64,000 nucleotides of DNA, from assembly GCF_003609605.1 (NCBI RefSeq), contig NZ_MCHY01000008.1, forward strand, positions 372,001 to 436,000, read 5' to 3'. The notes under the pieces were generated by a model, which ran no database searches, was not told where the DNA came from, and worked only from the letters and a program-made list of their open reading frames with translations. How positions within the stretch are numbered: the stretch's first letter is position 1; every line of letters starts with the position of its first letter. A program made the position numbers and the translations under genes. The stretch is from Ammoniphilus oxalaticus (GTDB lineage Bacteria > Bacillota > Bacilli > Aneurinibacillales > RAOX-1). Shown here piece by piece: positions 1 to 9,149 of the stretch.

Positions 1-123
1 ATTGAACAAATTGTTCATGTACCGCAGCGTCTACAATTGATGAAGCAAGCCGCCAAGAAATTAGGCGAACCGCAAGCGGCTGATAAAATTTATGAAGAGA
101 TTCAGAAGCTGATGCGTCGCTAG
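1..123 (+). CDS. murG: MurG C-terminus (partial, 5' end outside window)
   Basis: The first 40 codons are open in frame 1 and end with TAG at 121-123. The peptide, which ends in KIYEEIQKLMRR, looks like the C-terminal helix of MurG, the membrane-associated UDP-GlcNAc transferase that converts lipid I to lipid II. Only the tail is present, so the identification leans on position: murG directly precedes murB in Bacillales division clusters. No catalytic residue can be seen in this fragment. Confidence 0.75.
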   Translation: MEQIVHVPQRLQLMKQAAKKLGEPQAADKIYEEIQKLMRR

Positions 124-216
124 GCGTTTGTCACACTGAAATCAGACCCCGCATAGGTTAAAGTATCACGTGATATCAAGATCTCAAAGGCAATGCTTTG
201 GAAGGGGTAAGTAGCT

Positions 217-1122
217 ATGAGGGAATTTTTAAAACAAGTAAGAGCAGAAGACGTAGGGATTATTCTAGAGAAAGAACCCCTTGCCAACCATACCACATGG
301 AAAATTGGCGGCCCGGCAGATGCATTGATTCAACCAAAAGATAAAGCAGGGTTGGTCAAAACAATGCGATTGATTTACCAACATCAGTTACCTTGGCGAG
401 TCATTGGGAGAGGTTCCAATTTATTGGTACGGGACAAGGGAATCCGCGGTGTCGTAATTAAATTGGCTGATGGATTGGATTATCTTCGGTTTGAAGATGA
501 TGTGGCGCATGTCGGAGCAGGATATTCGTTTATTAAATTGTCGGTGATGGCGGGAAAGCAGGGACTCACGGGATTGGAGTTTGCTGGCGGAATACCTGGT
601 ACTGTTGGAGGAGCTGTCTATATGAATGCCGGTGCCCATGGATCTGATATATCACGCGTGTTTAAGTCAGCTGAAGTTGTGCTGGAAACAGGGCAATTGG
701 TTGAGTATGGCCTTGAAGATATGAGATTTAGGTATCGACATTCTTTGTTGCAGGAGCAGCCAGGTTTGGTCGTGGGAATAACGTTGCAGTTGGCCCGCGG
801 CGATAGAAAAAAGATTGCGGAAGCGATGGCGAAACATAAAAGTAGGCGCAGAGTCACCCAACCGCTGCAACAGCCATGCGCGGGAAGCGTGTTTCGCAAT
901 CCGTTACCTGAACATGCGGGACAATTGATTGAAGAAGCAGGTTTAAAAGGTTTTAAATTGGGGGGAGCTCAAGTCTCTGAAAAACATGCAAACTTTATCG
1001 TAAATGTAGGGGATGCGACCGCCCAAAATGTGCTTGATTTAATTAGACATATACAAAAAGTAGTAGCTGAAAAGTATGAGGTGCAATTAGCGCCGGAAGT
1101 TGAAGTGGCGGGTGAAGGATAA
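217..1122 (+). CDS. murB: UDP-N-acetylenolpyruvoylglucosamine reductase MurB
   Basis: This cytoplasmic FAD enzyme uses NADPH to reduce UDP-GlcNAc-enolpyruvate to UDP-MurNAc, the second committed step of peptidoglycan precursor synthesis. The 301-aa product has the usual length. Visible motifs are the FAD-binding GRGSNLL at about residues 64-70, GGIPGTVGGAVYMNAGAHG at 124-142 and the CAGSVFRNP block at 221-229. The last contains Ser224, the likely proton donor of this MurB type. The ATG at 217 follows GGAAGGGG with good spacing. It lies 17 nt before murA, so the two enolpyruvyl steps (MurA then MurB) are co-encoded, although the gene order is the reverse of the pathway order. Confidence 0.96.
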   Translation: MREFLKQVRAEDVGIILEKEPLANHTTWKIGGPADALIQPKDKAGLVKTMRLIYQHQLPWRVIGRGSNLLVRDKGIRGVVIKLADGLDYLRFEDDVAHVGAGYSFIKLSVMAGKQGLTGLEFAGGIPGTVGGAVYMNAGAHGSDISRVFKSAEVVLETGQLVEYGLEDMRFRYRHSLLQEQPGLVVGITLQLARGDRKKIAEAMAKHKSRRRVTQPLQQPCAGSVFRNPLPEHAGQLIEEAGLKGFKLGGAQVSEKHANFIVNVGDATAQNVLDLIRHIQKVVAEKYEVQLAPEVEVAGEG

Positions 1123-1139
1123 CCCGGAGGTGTGAAACG

Positions 1140-2402
1140 ATGGAGAAATTTGCAGTGCAAGGAGGTAAGCCGTTAAACGGCAGCCTTCGAATCCACGGTT
1201 CGAAAAATGCGGCGCTGCCGATCCTTGCAGCAGCAACATTAGCGGAAGGTCAATCCTCCATTCAGGATGTTCCTCACCTAATTGATATTAACGTGATGCT
1301 TGAAATATTGAATGCCCTTGGGGCGGAAGTTACGCATCAAAATTCATCCCTTCAGCTTGACACATCATCCTTATCATCCTCACATATTCCCCAGCATTTG
1401 ATGGGAAAAATGCGTTCTTCCATTTTCCTGATGGGTCCATTATTGGCGAAACTCGGTCAGGTTACTGTTTATCCGCCAGGCGGATGCGCGATTGGAGATC
1501 GAAAGATTGATCTCCACTTACAAGGGCTAGCCGCGCTTGGCGCGAAAGTTGAAGTTGAGAAAGATTACATTCACTGCGCCGCGGATCAACTCGTTGGAGC
1601 TGACATCAAGTTGGCATACCCAAGTGTTGGGGCTACGGAAAACATTATGATGGCGGCGACGTTAGCGAATGGCAGAACCTTGATTCGGAATGCGGCGAGA
1701 GAACCGGAGATTATTGATTTACAAGACTTCCTGAACCAAATGGGGGCTAAAGTTCAAGGGGCTGGAACCTCGGTCATTGAAATTGAGGGAGTGAAGCGGC
1801 TTAAATCGACGGACTATCGCGTTATCCCAGATCGGATCGTAGCGGGGACGATGATGCTGGCAGTATCTATGACTAAAGGAGAATTATTATTAGAAAACAT
1901 CAATATGGATCACCTTGCTCCACTGGTGAAAGTTATAGAGGGACGCGGTGTTGAAATCAATTATTCGCATGATATAATAAACATAGCTTCTCAAAATTGC
2001 GCTCGTTCTATCTCATTTTTAGAAACGGGACCATACCCTCACTTTCCAACGGATATGCAGGCCCAGTTGATGGCCTACCTCTCCTTATCTTCAGGACGCA
2101 GTGTCATTCGAGAAACTGTTTTTAATGGTAGATTTAGACATGTCGAACAACTGCAAAAGATGGGGGCGCGGATCGATATTCAAGACAATTCAGCTGTGAT
2201 CTACGGGGATTCTGTCTATCAAGGCGCAGAAGTAGAGGCGACCGATTTACGAGCGGGAGCTGCCCTCATTTTAGCGGGGCTTGCCGCTCAAGGCGTGACG
2301 TTGATTTCACAGATCCACCATATAGATCGAGGGTATCAGAGAATTGAAGAACAACTGCAATCGGTCGGCGCATCGATTAAACGAATACGAGAGAAAAGCT
2401 AA
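1140..2402 (+). CDS. murA: UDP-N-acetylglucosamine 1-carboxyvinyltransferase MurA
   Basis: MurA transfers enolpyruvate from PEP to UDP-GlcNAc, the first committed step of peptidoglycan synthesis and the target of fosfomycin. The 420-aa protein shows the substrate-binding SKN at residues 21-23 and the catalytic loop PPGGCAIGDR with Cys116. This cysteine predicts a fosfomycin-sensitive form rather than the Cys-to-Asp resistant type. The IDRGYQRIE motif near the C-terminus is also present. Start ATG at 1140 follows GGAGG of the preceding intergenic stretch. A strong terminator begins at the stop codon, so murG-murB-murA may end a transcription unit here. In B. subtilis murAA lies elsewhere; its placement between murB and divIB is a lineage marker. 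Confidence 0.97.
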   Translation: MEKFAVQGGKPLNGSLRIHGSKNAALPILAAATLAEGQSSIQDVPHLIDINVMLEILNALGAEVTHQNSSLQLDTSSLSSSHIPQHLMGKMRSSIFLMGPLLAKLGQVTVYPPGGCAIGDRKIDLHLQGLAALGAKVEVEKDYIHCAADQLVGADIKLAYPSVGATENIMMAATLANGRTLIRNAAREPEIIDLQDFLNQMGAKVQGAGTSVIEIEGVKRLKSTDYRVIPDRIVAGTMMLAVSMTKGELLLENINMDHLAPLVKVIEGRGVEINYSHDIINIASQNCARSISFLETGPYPHFPTDMQAQLMAYLSLSSGRSVIRETVFNGRFRHVEQLQKMGARIDIQDNSAVIYGDSVYQGAEVEATDLRAGAALILAGLAAQGVTLISQIHHIDRGYQRIEEQLQSVGASIKRIREKS

Positions 2403-2430
2403 GCGGCATATTCTGGATATGCCGCTTTTT
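2401..2430 (+). terminator. Rho-independent terminator after murA
   Basis: A perfect 9-bp stem (GCGGCATAT, 2403-2411) pairs with 2417-2425 across a 5-nt loop and is followed by five Ts. It overlaps the murA stop codon and separates murA from divIB. Confidence 0.9.
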
Positions 2431-2510
2431 AACTGAAATTTAGCCCAAGGCGGGTTGCCGATACTACGTACGTTTAAGATTTAAAATGGGACAAGCAGGG
2501 GGAACAGAGG

Positions 2511-3281
2511 ATGCAAGATATGGAGCGGATGCCGACCTTAAAAAAAGAACATAAAAAGAAGAAAAAAACAAATCGTATTCTTTTGATTTTCGGATGGATC
2601 TTCTTTTTGAGCTTATCTGCGATAGTATTCTTTCAATCGCCATTAAGTAAGGTCGATGAGGTAACCGTAGATGGCGCGAACTTACTGAATCAATCGGAAA
2701 TCATCCAACTCTCTCAAATCCAACCAGGTCAGTCCTTTTTTACGGTTAAAGCATCCGCGATTAAAAGGGCGATTAAAGCCCTTCCCGAGGTGAAGGAAGT
2801 AAATGTTAGCCGATCATTTCCAGGGAAAGTAATTATAGCGATTTCAGAATTTGAATATGTTGCCTTTCAGTGGGGGGAACAAAACGAGTTGATTCCAGTT
2901 TTGGAAAATGGAACGAGGTTGGAAAATAGGGTTTGGAATGATAGAGTGATAGATAGGCCGATTCTAAGGAGTTGGCCAGATACGTCACAATTCAAACATT
3001 TAGGAGAAGAATTAAAGAAATTAGAACCGAGTATCCGAAATGAAATTTCGGAAATGGAACCAGACCAAGTAGAAAAAGATCCCCAAAGAGTCATTTTATA
3101 TATGAAAGATGGCTTCGAAGTTCATACTTCACTTCGTCACTTTGCTAAAAACATGGCATGGTATCCTCCTTTTATCGCAAATTTGAAGCAAGAAGGGAGC
3201 CCGCAAGGGATCATTAAAATGCTGGATGGAAAGTGGTTTGTGCCTTATCCAGATTCAGGGGTGGAAGAAGGAGCAACATGA
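2511..3281 (+). CDS. divIB: Cell division protein DivIB/FtsQ
   Basis: DivIB is a bitopic membrane protein of the DivIB-DivIC-FtsL complex that controls septal peptidoglycan synthesis. The 256-aa product has a basic Lys-rich cytoplasmic tail (residues 1-22), one transmembrane helix at about 22-44, and then an extracytoplasmic POTRA domain (about 47-115, starting KVDEVTVDG) followed by the beta domain. ATG at 2511 is preceded by a G-rich Shine-Dalgarno stretch; a second ATG lies at 2520. The stop overlaps the start of the next gene, which implies translational coupling with the DUF881 genes. Confidence 0.92.
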   Translation: MQDMERMPTLKKEHKKKKKTNRILLIFGWIFFLSLSAIVFFQSPLSKVDEVTVDGANLLNQSEIIQLSQIQPGQSFFTVKASAIKRAIKALPEVKEVNVSRSFPGKVIIAISEFEYVAFQWGEQNELIPVLENGTRLENRVWNDRVIDRPILRSWPDTSQFKHLGEELKKLEPSIRNEISEMEPDQVEKDPQRVILYMKDGFEVHTSLRHFAKNMAWYPPFIANLKQEGSPQGIIKMLDGKWFVPYPDSGVEEGAT

Positions 3282-4021
3282 TGAAGATTAAAAAGATACA
3301 CATTTATTTAACCCTCGTATTGTTGACTTTTGGCTTTATGATATCTTATTCAATCCAATTTACAAAGAAAACACCACATTCTCCGATTACCGCATCACAA
3401 TGGGAGAAAAAACAACAACTACAGGAAAAGATTATTGCCGAACAACTTCAAGTTCAGCAACTAGAAGAACAACTGCAGCAGATTAAAGAGAGTGTGTCTG
3501 AGTTTGAAAGCAAAATGGGTGATAGTCAAGAGCAGACAAAGGGGGTTATGCAAGAGTTAGAAGAGGTCAGGATGTGGGTAGGGTTGATGCCTGCGAAGGG
3601 TCCTGGGCTCATTGCCACATTGACTGACAGTTCAAATGTTCCTAGTTCGGGAAATGCGAATGACTTTATCGTCCACGATGATGATATTCGGAAAGTAGTC
3701 AATGAACTTTTTGCCGCGGGGGCAGAGGCGATTAGCGTCAACGGTCAGCGATTGACAGCGAACTCCGCGATTTATTGCGTTGGACCGACCGTGTTGGTAA
3801 ATGAAGTGAAAATGGCGCCGCCTTTTGAGATTTTTGCGATTGGGCAACCCGAGACATTATATTCCGCTTTAAACATGCCTGGCGGAGTCGCTCAGGAGAT
3901 AAAAGAGGGGTCGAATATTGAAATGAAAGTAGATAAAAAGGAAAACGTTGAAATTCCAGCTTACGCGGGAGATAGCCAGGAACACTTGAAATTGCTAGAC
4001 ATTAGGGAGGGCGGGTCATAG
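3281..4021 (+). CDS. DUF881 family membrane protein (YlxW-like)
   Basis: This is the first of two adjacent DUF881 proteins. It has one N-terminal membrane helix (about residues 7-25), a Gln/Glu-rich coiled coil (about 40-95), and the conserved extracytoplasmic DUF881 domain with the HDDDIRKVVNELFAAGAEAI block and the PPFEIFAIG motif. The family sits in division clusters of spore-forming Firmicutes; its biochemical role is not established. ATG at 3281 is preferred because AAGGAG ends 7 nt upstream; another ATG at 3278 is only 4 nt away. The start overlaps the divIB stop codon. Confidence 0.85.
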   Translation: MKIKKIHIYLTLVLLTFGFMISYSIQFTKKTPHSPITASQWEKKQQLQEKIIAEQLQVQQLEEQLQQIKESVSEFESKMGDSQEQTKGVMQELEEVRMWVGLMPAKGPGLIATLTDSSNVPSSGNANDFIVHDDDIRKVVNELFAAGAEAISVNGQRLTANSAIYCVGPTVLVNEVKMAPPFEIFAIGQPETLYSALNMPGGVAQEIKEGSNIEMKVDKKENVEIPAYAGDSQEHLKLLDIREGGS

Positions 4022-4735
4022 ATGCGGACAACCAGCAGAATTCCGTTTACGATCACAGTCATCAGTATCATTATCGGCTTCATGCTGGCGATTCAGTTCA
4101 ATACAAACAATAAGAGCACGGGCGCTGAATCGAAGGACATGTCTTTGCTGCGCCAGGACTTACAAAAAGTGATGGAACAACACCAACGAATCTTAGCGGA
4201 TATCGTTAAATATGATCAGTTGTTGTTTGAGTATAAGAATCCTGCCAATCAAGAAAATTCCCTTAATCTTATGATAGAAGAACTAGAGCGGGTTAAAGCG
4301 TTCGGAGGGCTTGCTCCAATTGAGGGGAAGGGATTACTGATTACGATAGCTGAAATTGAAGATCCGCTCGACGATGCGTTTAGTAGTTTAATCATGATCT
4401 ATGATGGTGACCTTCGCCTGGTTGTTAATGAATTATTTGGGGCGGGCGCTTTGGCGATTGCCATCAATGATAATCGAATGACGCCGCAAAGTTCAATTCG
4501 GGATGTCGGCGAAGAGATTCAAGTCAATACCAAAGTGGTTCGACCGCCGTTTGAAATCAAAGTAATAGGAGATCCGGAGGTGCTTGAATCAGCTATGAAG
4601 TTAAAAGGGTTTGAGGAATTCTTTAAAGTTTTTAACTATAGTTTTTCTATGAAAAAACTAGACAAAATCAATGTTCCTGCCTATGATGGAAAAGGGTCGA
4701 TCCGTTATATGAAACCATTGAAAGAAGGGTCATAA
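4022..4735 (+). CDS. DUF881 family membrane protein (YlxX-like)
   Basis: This is the second DUF881 paralogue, 237 aa, starting directly after the stop of the first. It has an N-terminal membrane helix (about residues 9-25), a short coiled-coil linker and the DUF881 domain with DLRLVVNELFGAGALAIAIN and PPFEIKVIG. The two copies are clearly related but diverged, as expected for an old tandem duplication; ylxW and ylxX of B. subtilis show the same arrangement. The Shine-Dalgarno GGGAGG lies inside the 3' end of the first copy, so the pair is probably translationally coupled. Confidence 0.85.
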   Translation: MRTTSRIPFTITVISIIIGFMLAIQFNTNNKSTGAESKDMSLLRQDLQKVMEQHQRILADIVKYDQLLFEYKNPANQENSLNLMIEELERVKAFGGLAPIEGKGLLITIAEIEDPLDDAFSSLIMIYDGDLRLVVNELFGAGALAIAINDNRMTPQSSIRDVGEEIQVNTKVVRPPFEIKVIGDPEVLESAMKLKGFEEFFKVFNYSFSMKKLDKINVPAYDGKGSIRYMKPLKEGS

Positions 4736-4738
4736 TCT

Positions 4739-5095
4739 ATGTGGCTGCCTATTATTGGATTGATCATTGGCGTCGTTTTGGGTTTGTCATCTGAATTTAC
4801 AGTTCCGGTTGAATATCGCAGCTATTTATCAATCGCTGTTTTAGCCGCGCTGGATACGGTATTCGGCGGGATCCGCTCTTATCTAGAGAACATCTTCGAT
4901 ATTAAAGTATTCATGTCCGGGTTTTTCTTTAATACGCTTTTAGCCGCGGCTCTTGCGTTCCTAGGCGTATATATGGGTGTAGATCTCTATTTAGCGGCCA
5001 TTTTTGCTTTCGGTGTCAGACTATTTAATAATATTGCTGTCATTCGCCGAATCATGATGGGGCGTTGGTTCAAAGACAATTCTTTCAATGAGTAA
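4739..5095 (+). CDS. sbp: Small basic protein Sbp (DUF1290)
   Basis: A 118-aa integral membrane protein with three or four hydrophobic segments (about residues 1-18, 25-43, 57-78 and 82-100). Its sequence and position between the DUF881 pair and ftsA match Sbp of Bacillales. The family carries DUF1290 and is conserved beside ftsA, but no molecular role is firmly known. ATG at 4739 has AGAAGG about 10 nt upstream. A long AT-rich gap follows, so this is the last gene before the ftsAZ promoter region. Confidence 0.85.
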   Translation: MWLPIIGLIIGVVLGLSSEFTVPVEYRSYLSIAVLAALDTVFGGIRSYLENIFDIKVFMSGFFFNTLLAAALAFLGVYMGVDLYLAAIFAFGVRLFNNIAVIRRIMMGRWFKDNSFNE

Positions 5096-5413
5096 ACCGG
5101 AAGATCTATATAAAAGAAGCGAATGATTCGTTGAATTATGACGTTATTTGCAACTTGAATGTCTAAATGCCACTTAGTATTAACAAATTTGTAAGAAATT
5201 GCCGCATTGTTTTTTAAGGAAAAACACAGAAAAAAAAAGGGAATTAACTAGCTTTGTTGAATTATCTATTAATAGGAAACGAATAAGGAGCAATTATTTA
5301 TTCGGTAAAGCTAATAAACATGGATATTCTAAACATTTAAGGATGTCTTAATTAAATGGATTTGGGTATTTATAGATTGAGAGTTGGAGTTTGTGTAGGG
5401 GAGGTGCCAAGGG
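5096..5413 (+). promoter_or_regulatory. AT-rich ftsAZ upstream region (318 bp, no gene)
   Basis: This is the largest gene-free gap in the window. It is AT-rich with A- and T-tracts around 5211-5238 and contains no open frame of note. In Bacillus the ftsAZ promoters, including a SigH-type one, lie here. A partial SigH-like pair exists (TAAGGAAAA at 5215-5223 and AGGGAATTA at 5238-5246) but its 14-nt spacer is longer than the usual 11-12 nt. I therefore call only a probable promoter region, not a mapped promoter. Confidence 0.4.
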
Positions 5414-6682
5414 TTGAACAACCATGATCTACTTGTTAGCTTAGACATCGGTACATCCAAAGTGAGAGTCATCATTGGGGAAGTCCATAATGGATCCATT
5501 AATATTATAGGAGTAGGCACTGCTGAGTCCCAAGGAATTAATAAAGGAGCCATCGTAGACATCGACCAGACGGTTCTCGCTATTCGCGAGGCGGTGGATC
5601 AAGCGGAGAGAATGGTGGATGTAACCATTCAGGATGTTTTTGTTGGAATATCGGGAAACCATATTGAACTTGTGATGAGCCAAGGAGTCGTCGCTGTGTC
5701 AAGCGAAAATAAAGAAATCGGGGAAGAAGATATCTATCGTGTGACAGAGGCCGCAAAAGTTATTTCGATACCGCCTGAGAAAGAGATTATTGATGTTGTC
5801 CCAATTGAGTATATTATTGACGGATTGTCAGGCGTTAGCGATCCGCGCGGAATGATCGGCATTCGCTTAGAGATGGAAGGGACGATCATCACAGGTTCGA
5901 AGACGATTATTCATAATCTGTATCGTTGTGTAGAAAGGGCAGGGCTCAAGATTGCGGGGTTTTATCTGCAATCATTGGCGGCAAGCGACATCGCCCTTTC
6001 AAAGGATGAGAAGAATTTAGGCGTTGTGCTGATTGATATGGGCGCGGGTTCTACAACTGTTTCCATATTTGAACAAGGAACACTCGCTGGGATTCGTTCG
6101 ATTCCAATCGGCGGAGACTACATAACGAGTGATATTGCTTATGCCTTACGGACGTCTACCGAAGAGGCAAGGCGTTTGCAGATGAAGTACGGCTGTGGCA
6201 TGATCGAACAAGCTTCTCCATCTGAGTCCTTCAAAGTAAAAAGAATCGGGAGTAATTCTGATTTAGAATGCAGCCAAATCGATCTTGCGCATGTTATTGA
6301 GCCGAGGGTAGCGGAAATTTTTGAAATGATTCAAGCTGAGGTGATCGATCTTGGTTACCATGGAGAAATTCCCGCTGGCTATGTACTAACAGGCGGAGTC
6401 GCGGCGATGCCGGGTGTCGTAGAGTTAGCAAGAGAAGAACTTCAAGCCCCCGCGCGTGTTGCGATGCCTGATTATATCGGTGTGCGAGATCCTGCTTTCA
6501 CGACAGGTGTCGGCTTGATCAAGTACGCGTCTAGACATACAGCGCCCCGTGAACCGATGGTAATTGAGAAGGAAGCCGTTCTTGTTTCTAGCAAACCTGC
6601 CGTTAAAAGCCAAACAAAGTCTAGGAATAAGAGCGAGGGTATGATCGATAGGGTGAAAAATTGGTTTAGTGAATTTATTTAA
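5414..6682 (+). CDS. ftsA: Cell division actin homologue FtsA
   Basis: FtsA is an actin-like ATPase that tethers FtsZ to the membrane and recruits later divisome proteins. The 422-aa product shows the phosphate-1 loop LDIGTSKVRVIIGE (about residues 6-19), the phosphate-2 motif VLIDMGAGSTTVSIF (about 205-219) and the adenosine motif TGGVAAMPGV (about 327-336). It ends in an amphipathic membrane-targeting helix, MIDRVKNWFSEFI. Translation starts at TTG 5414 behind AGGGGAGG; no in-frame ATG fits. FtsZ follows after 61 nt. Confidence 0.96.
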   Translation: MNNHDLLVSLDIGTSKVRVIIGEVHNGSINIIGVGTAESQGINKGAIVDIDQTVLAIREAVDQAERMVDVTIQDVFVGISGNHIELVMSQGVVAVSSENKEIGEEDIYRVTEAAKVISIPPEKEIIDVVPIEYIIDGLSGVSDPRGMIGIRLEMEGTIITGSKTIIHNLYRCVERAGLKIAGFYLQSLAASDIALSKDEKNLGVVLIDMGAGSTTVSIFEQGTLAGIRSIPIGGDYITSDIAYALRTSTEEARRLQMKYGCGMIEQASPSESFKVKRIGSNSDLECSQIDLAHVIEPRVAEIFEMIQAEVIDLGYHGEIPAGYVLTGGVAAMPGVVELAREELQAPARVAMPDYIGVRDPAFTTGVGLIKYASRHTAPREPMVIEKEAVLVSSKPAVKSQTKSRNKSEGMIDRVKNWFSEFI

Positions 6683-6743
6683 TTGAGCTCACTTCAATTG
6701 TTTATGGAAGAAGCTTCGAGACATGTGAGGAGGACTAGCAAGA

Positions 6744-7904
6744 ATGTTGGAATTTGATCTAGATATTGAATCGCTTGCCCAGATAAAAGTTATTGGCGTT
6801 GGTGGCGGTGGAAGTAATGCGGTCAACAGAATGATCGAAATGGGTGTGCAAGGTGTAGAGTTTATTGCTGTAAATACAGACGCCCAAGCATTACATCTAT
6901 CGCGCGCTGATCAGAAGTTAAAGATCGGTGAGAAATTGACAAGAGGATTAGGAGCGGGAGCTAATCCTGAAGTAGGAAGAAAAGCAGCCGAAGAGAGCCG
7001 CGAGCAAATTGAAAATGCGTTACGCGGAGCTGACCTCGTATTTGTAACTGCAGGTATGGGTGGTGGGACCGGAACAGGAGCAGCCCCTGTCATTGCAGAT
7101 ATTGCGAGACAAATGGGTTCGCTTACGGTTGGTGTGGTAACAAAGCCATTCTCTTTTGAAGGAAGAAAGAGGGCGCAACAGGCGAATAACGGTGTCAACG
7201 CGTTAAAAGAAAAAGTAGATACATTGATTGTGATTCCAAACGATCGACTGCTTGAAATCGTCGATAAAAATACCCCGATGCTAGAAGCTTTCCGTGAAGC
7301 GGATAATGTGTTGCGTCAAGGGGTGCAGGGGATTTCAGATCTGATCGCTGTTCCTGGATTGATTAATTTAGACTTTGCTGACGTAAAAACAATTATGACT
7401 GAGCGAGGCTCCGCATTAATGGGAATCGGCGTAGCGACGGGGGAAAATCGAGCAACGGAAGCAGCTAAGAAGGCGATCATGAGTCCTTTATTAGAAACTT
7501 CAATCGATGGAGCTCGCGGGGTTCTCTTGAATATTACGGGTGGCAATAATCTAAGCCTTTATGAAGTAAATGAAGCTGCGGATATTGTTGCTTCCGCATC
7601 CGATCAAGAAGTAAATATGATTTTCGGAGCTGTCATTAATGAGAGCTTAAAAGACGAAATTATTGTTACCGTCATCGCTACGGGTTTCGAAGAAGCGTCT
7701 AGTCAACCTGGACAAATGGACAAGCGTCCACCACAACAACAACAGTCATCGTTTATGAACACAGCTAGGAATCAGGTAGCTAGCGCTAAAGAGGAAGAAG
7801 AACGTGTTGAAGTGCGTCCATTCCAAAACTTTAACAATAACAGTTTAGATGTTCCAACATTCTTGCGAAACCGACGTAACCGCAATCAAAATCCCAAAAA
7901 ATAA
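6744..7904 (+). CDS. ftsZ: Cell division tubulin homologue FtsZ
   Basis: FtsZ is the GTPase that polymerises into the cytokinetic ring. The 386-aa protein has the nucleotide-binding [13 protein letters not shown] (residues 18-30), the tubulin signature [11 protein letters not shown] (about 104-114) and the T7 synergy loop [11 protein letters not shown] (about 208-218). A Gln-rich disordered linker follows, then the C-terminal conserved peptide [10 protein letters not shown], which binds FtsA, SepF and other partners. ATG at 6744 is preceded by GAGGAGG. A strong terminator follows. SepF, a second membrane anchor for FtsZ, is encoded 5 kb downstream. Confidence 0.98.
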   Translation: MLEFDLDIESLAQIKVIGVGGGGSNAVNRMIEMGVQGVEFIAVNTDAQALHLSRADQKLKIGEKLTRGLGAGANPEVGRKAAEESREQIENALRGADLVFVTAGMGGGTGTGAAPVIADIARQMGSLTVGVVTKPFSFEGRKRAQQANNGVNALKEKVDTLIVIPNDRLLEIVDKNTPMLEAFREADNVLRQGVQGISDLIAVPGLINLDFADVKTIMTERGSALMGIGVATGENRATEAAKKAIMSPLLETSIDGARGVLLNITGGNNLSLYEVNEAADIVASASDQEVNMIFGAVINESLKDEIIVTVIATGFEEASSQPGQMDKRPPQQQQSSFMNTARNQVASAKEEEERVEVRPFQNFNNNSLDVPTFLRNRRNRNQNPKK

Positions 7905-7917
7905 TAATTATTACTTT

Positions 7918-7956
7918 AAAAGAGCGTAAGGGAGTCATTCCCTTACGCTCTTTTTT
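7918..7956 (+). terminator. Rho-independent terminator after ftsZ
   Basis: A 13-bp perfect stem (7921-7933 with 7939-7951, core AGAGCGTAAGGGA), 5-nt loop and a T-run to 7956. The upstream A-rich flank extends the pairing. It ends the ftsAZ unit. Confidence 0.93.
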
Positions 7957-7999
7957 ATGCTGAGGCGCATGAACGCTGTTATCTGTTTGATTCCGGAAA

Positions 8000-8066
8000 T
8001 TCGACGAAATTAGTAGTACATTATCGGCGCGGTTAGACAGACTTTGGAATTTCAATATTATATACT
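8000..8066 (+). promoter_or_regulatory. Candidate spoIIG promoter with a Spo0A-box-like site
   Basis: TTCGACG at 8000-8006 differs at one position from the 0A-box consensus in its TTCGACA orientation. Downstream, TAGACA (8034-8039) and TATACT (8061-8066) form a SigA-like pair with an unusually long spacer of 21 bp. TATTAT at 8056-8061 would give 16 bp. The spoIIG promoter of B. subtilis is known to have an over-long spacer and to need Spo0A~P, so the layout fits. This is inferred from motif matches only. Confidence 0.4.
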
Positions 8067-8161
8067 TAGAACAAACAACTGTAAGTATCTGGTAAGTGAA
8101 GTGGGAGCAAAGGACAAATTCATGTTACAAACGTGGATTATCTCAACGGTGAGGGGGGCTT

Positions 8162-9133
8162 TTGAATGAAGTGACCGTCTATTTAGATATCATTTTAATC
8201 TATAACTTTCTTATTGATTGGCTGCTTCTCTGGAGTACCGCTTATATCTTAAAGTTGAAGCCGAAAGTTTATCGTCTCGTGTTAGGCGCCTGTTTAGGAG
8301 CAAGTTACACGATGGTTCTATTCTTCCCGGTAATGTCAGGATTCTACACGTTTCTATCAAAATTACTACTCTCTATGTGTATGATTCTAACGGTGTTTGG
8401 ATTCCACCGACTTTATGTTTTCTTTCAAAGATGGTTGGTCTTTTATTTAGTCGCTTTTGTTTTAGGCGGTGGGTTATTAGCTATTCATTTTTTTCTACAA
8501 TCAGAAAGTGAAGTAATTTCGGGCATTGTGGTTACACAATCAAGCGGTGTAGGGACACCGATTACATGGGGATTTATTGCGCTTTGTTTTCCACTCGTTT
8601 GGTGGTTATCAGGCAGGGGCATTAAGCAGATGAGAGAGAGCAATCGGAAAGCCGTTTATTATGGCGATGTGGAGGTGATGATTGACGGCGCAGCGATACG
8701 TTGTAAAGGGCTTATCGATACGGGTAATCAATTGTATGAGCCGATTACAAGAATTCCCGTTACGATTATTGACCTGATATGTTTTCAGGATCATCTTCCA
8801 AGCCCATTATTTGAATCGATCAAGCAACGGGAGGATTTAAGTTCTTCCTCTTCATTTATGCAGTTGGAAGATGTTTGGTTACAAAGGATTCGGATGATTC
8901 CATTTCGAAGTGTTTCCAGAGGAATGGATTTGTTACTTGCGATTCGTCCCGATTCAATTCGGATTGAAACAACGGAAGGTTACTATGAAACGAGCCGCGT
9001 TCTGATTGGATTGAATCCGACATCGCTTTCTTCTGACGGTAGCTATCAGGCGATTATTCATCCCGCTTTGGTTACGGATGAGCATGGTAAGCACAATCAA
9101 AATTCATTACCGCAGGAAGCGATGTCAATATGA
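8162..9133 (+). CDS. spoIIGA: Sporulation aspartic protease SpoIIGA
   Basis: SpoIIGA is the membrane protease that processes pro-SigE in the mother cell after receiving a signal from the forespore. The 323-aa protein has about five N-terminal transmembrane helices (residues 5-152) and a cytoplasmic peptidase domain with [11 protein letters not shown], whose Asp186 is the expected catalytic aspartate. Translation begins at TTG 8162 behind a GAGGGGGG Shine-Dalgarno; the nearby ATG at 8166 is out of frame. Its substrate gene sigE begins 17 nt after the stop. Confidence 0.94.
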   Translation: MNEVTVYLDIILIYNFLIDWLLLWSTAYILKLKPKVYRLVLGACLGASYTMVLFFPVMSGFYTFLSKLLLSMCMILTVFGFHRLYVFFQRWLVFYLVAFVLGGGLLAIHFFLQSESEVISGIVVTQSSGVGTPITWGFIALCFPLVWWLSGRGIKQMRESNRKAVYYGDVEVMIDGAAIRCKGLIDTGNQLYEPITRIPVTIIDLICFQDHLPSPLFESIKQREDLSSSSSFMQLEDVWLQRIRMIPFRSVSRGMDLLLAIRPDSIRIETTEGYYETSRVLIGLNPTSLSSDGSYQAIIHPALVTDEHGKHNQNSLPQEAMSI

Positions 9134-9149
9134 ATTGAAGGAGGACAAT

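Noticed and set aside
1485-1495. Possible fosfomycin-resistant MurA
   Set aside because: The active-site cysteine is present (Cys116), so no natural resistance is implied.
5215-5246. SigH-like promoter upstream of ftsA
   Set aside because: The two elements resemble the consensus, but the spacer is 14 nt rather than 11-12 and the first -35 base does not fit. Kept only as a remark in the region entry.
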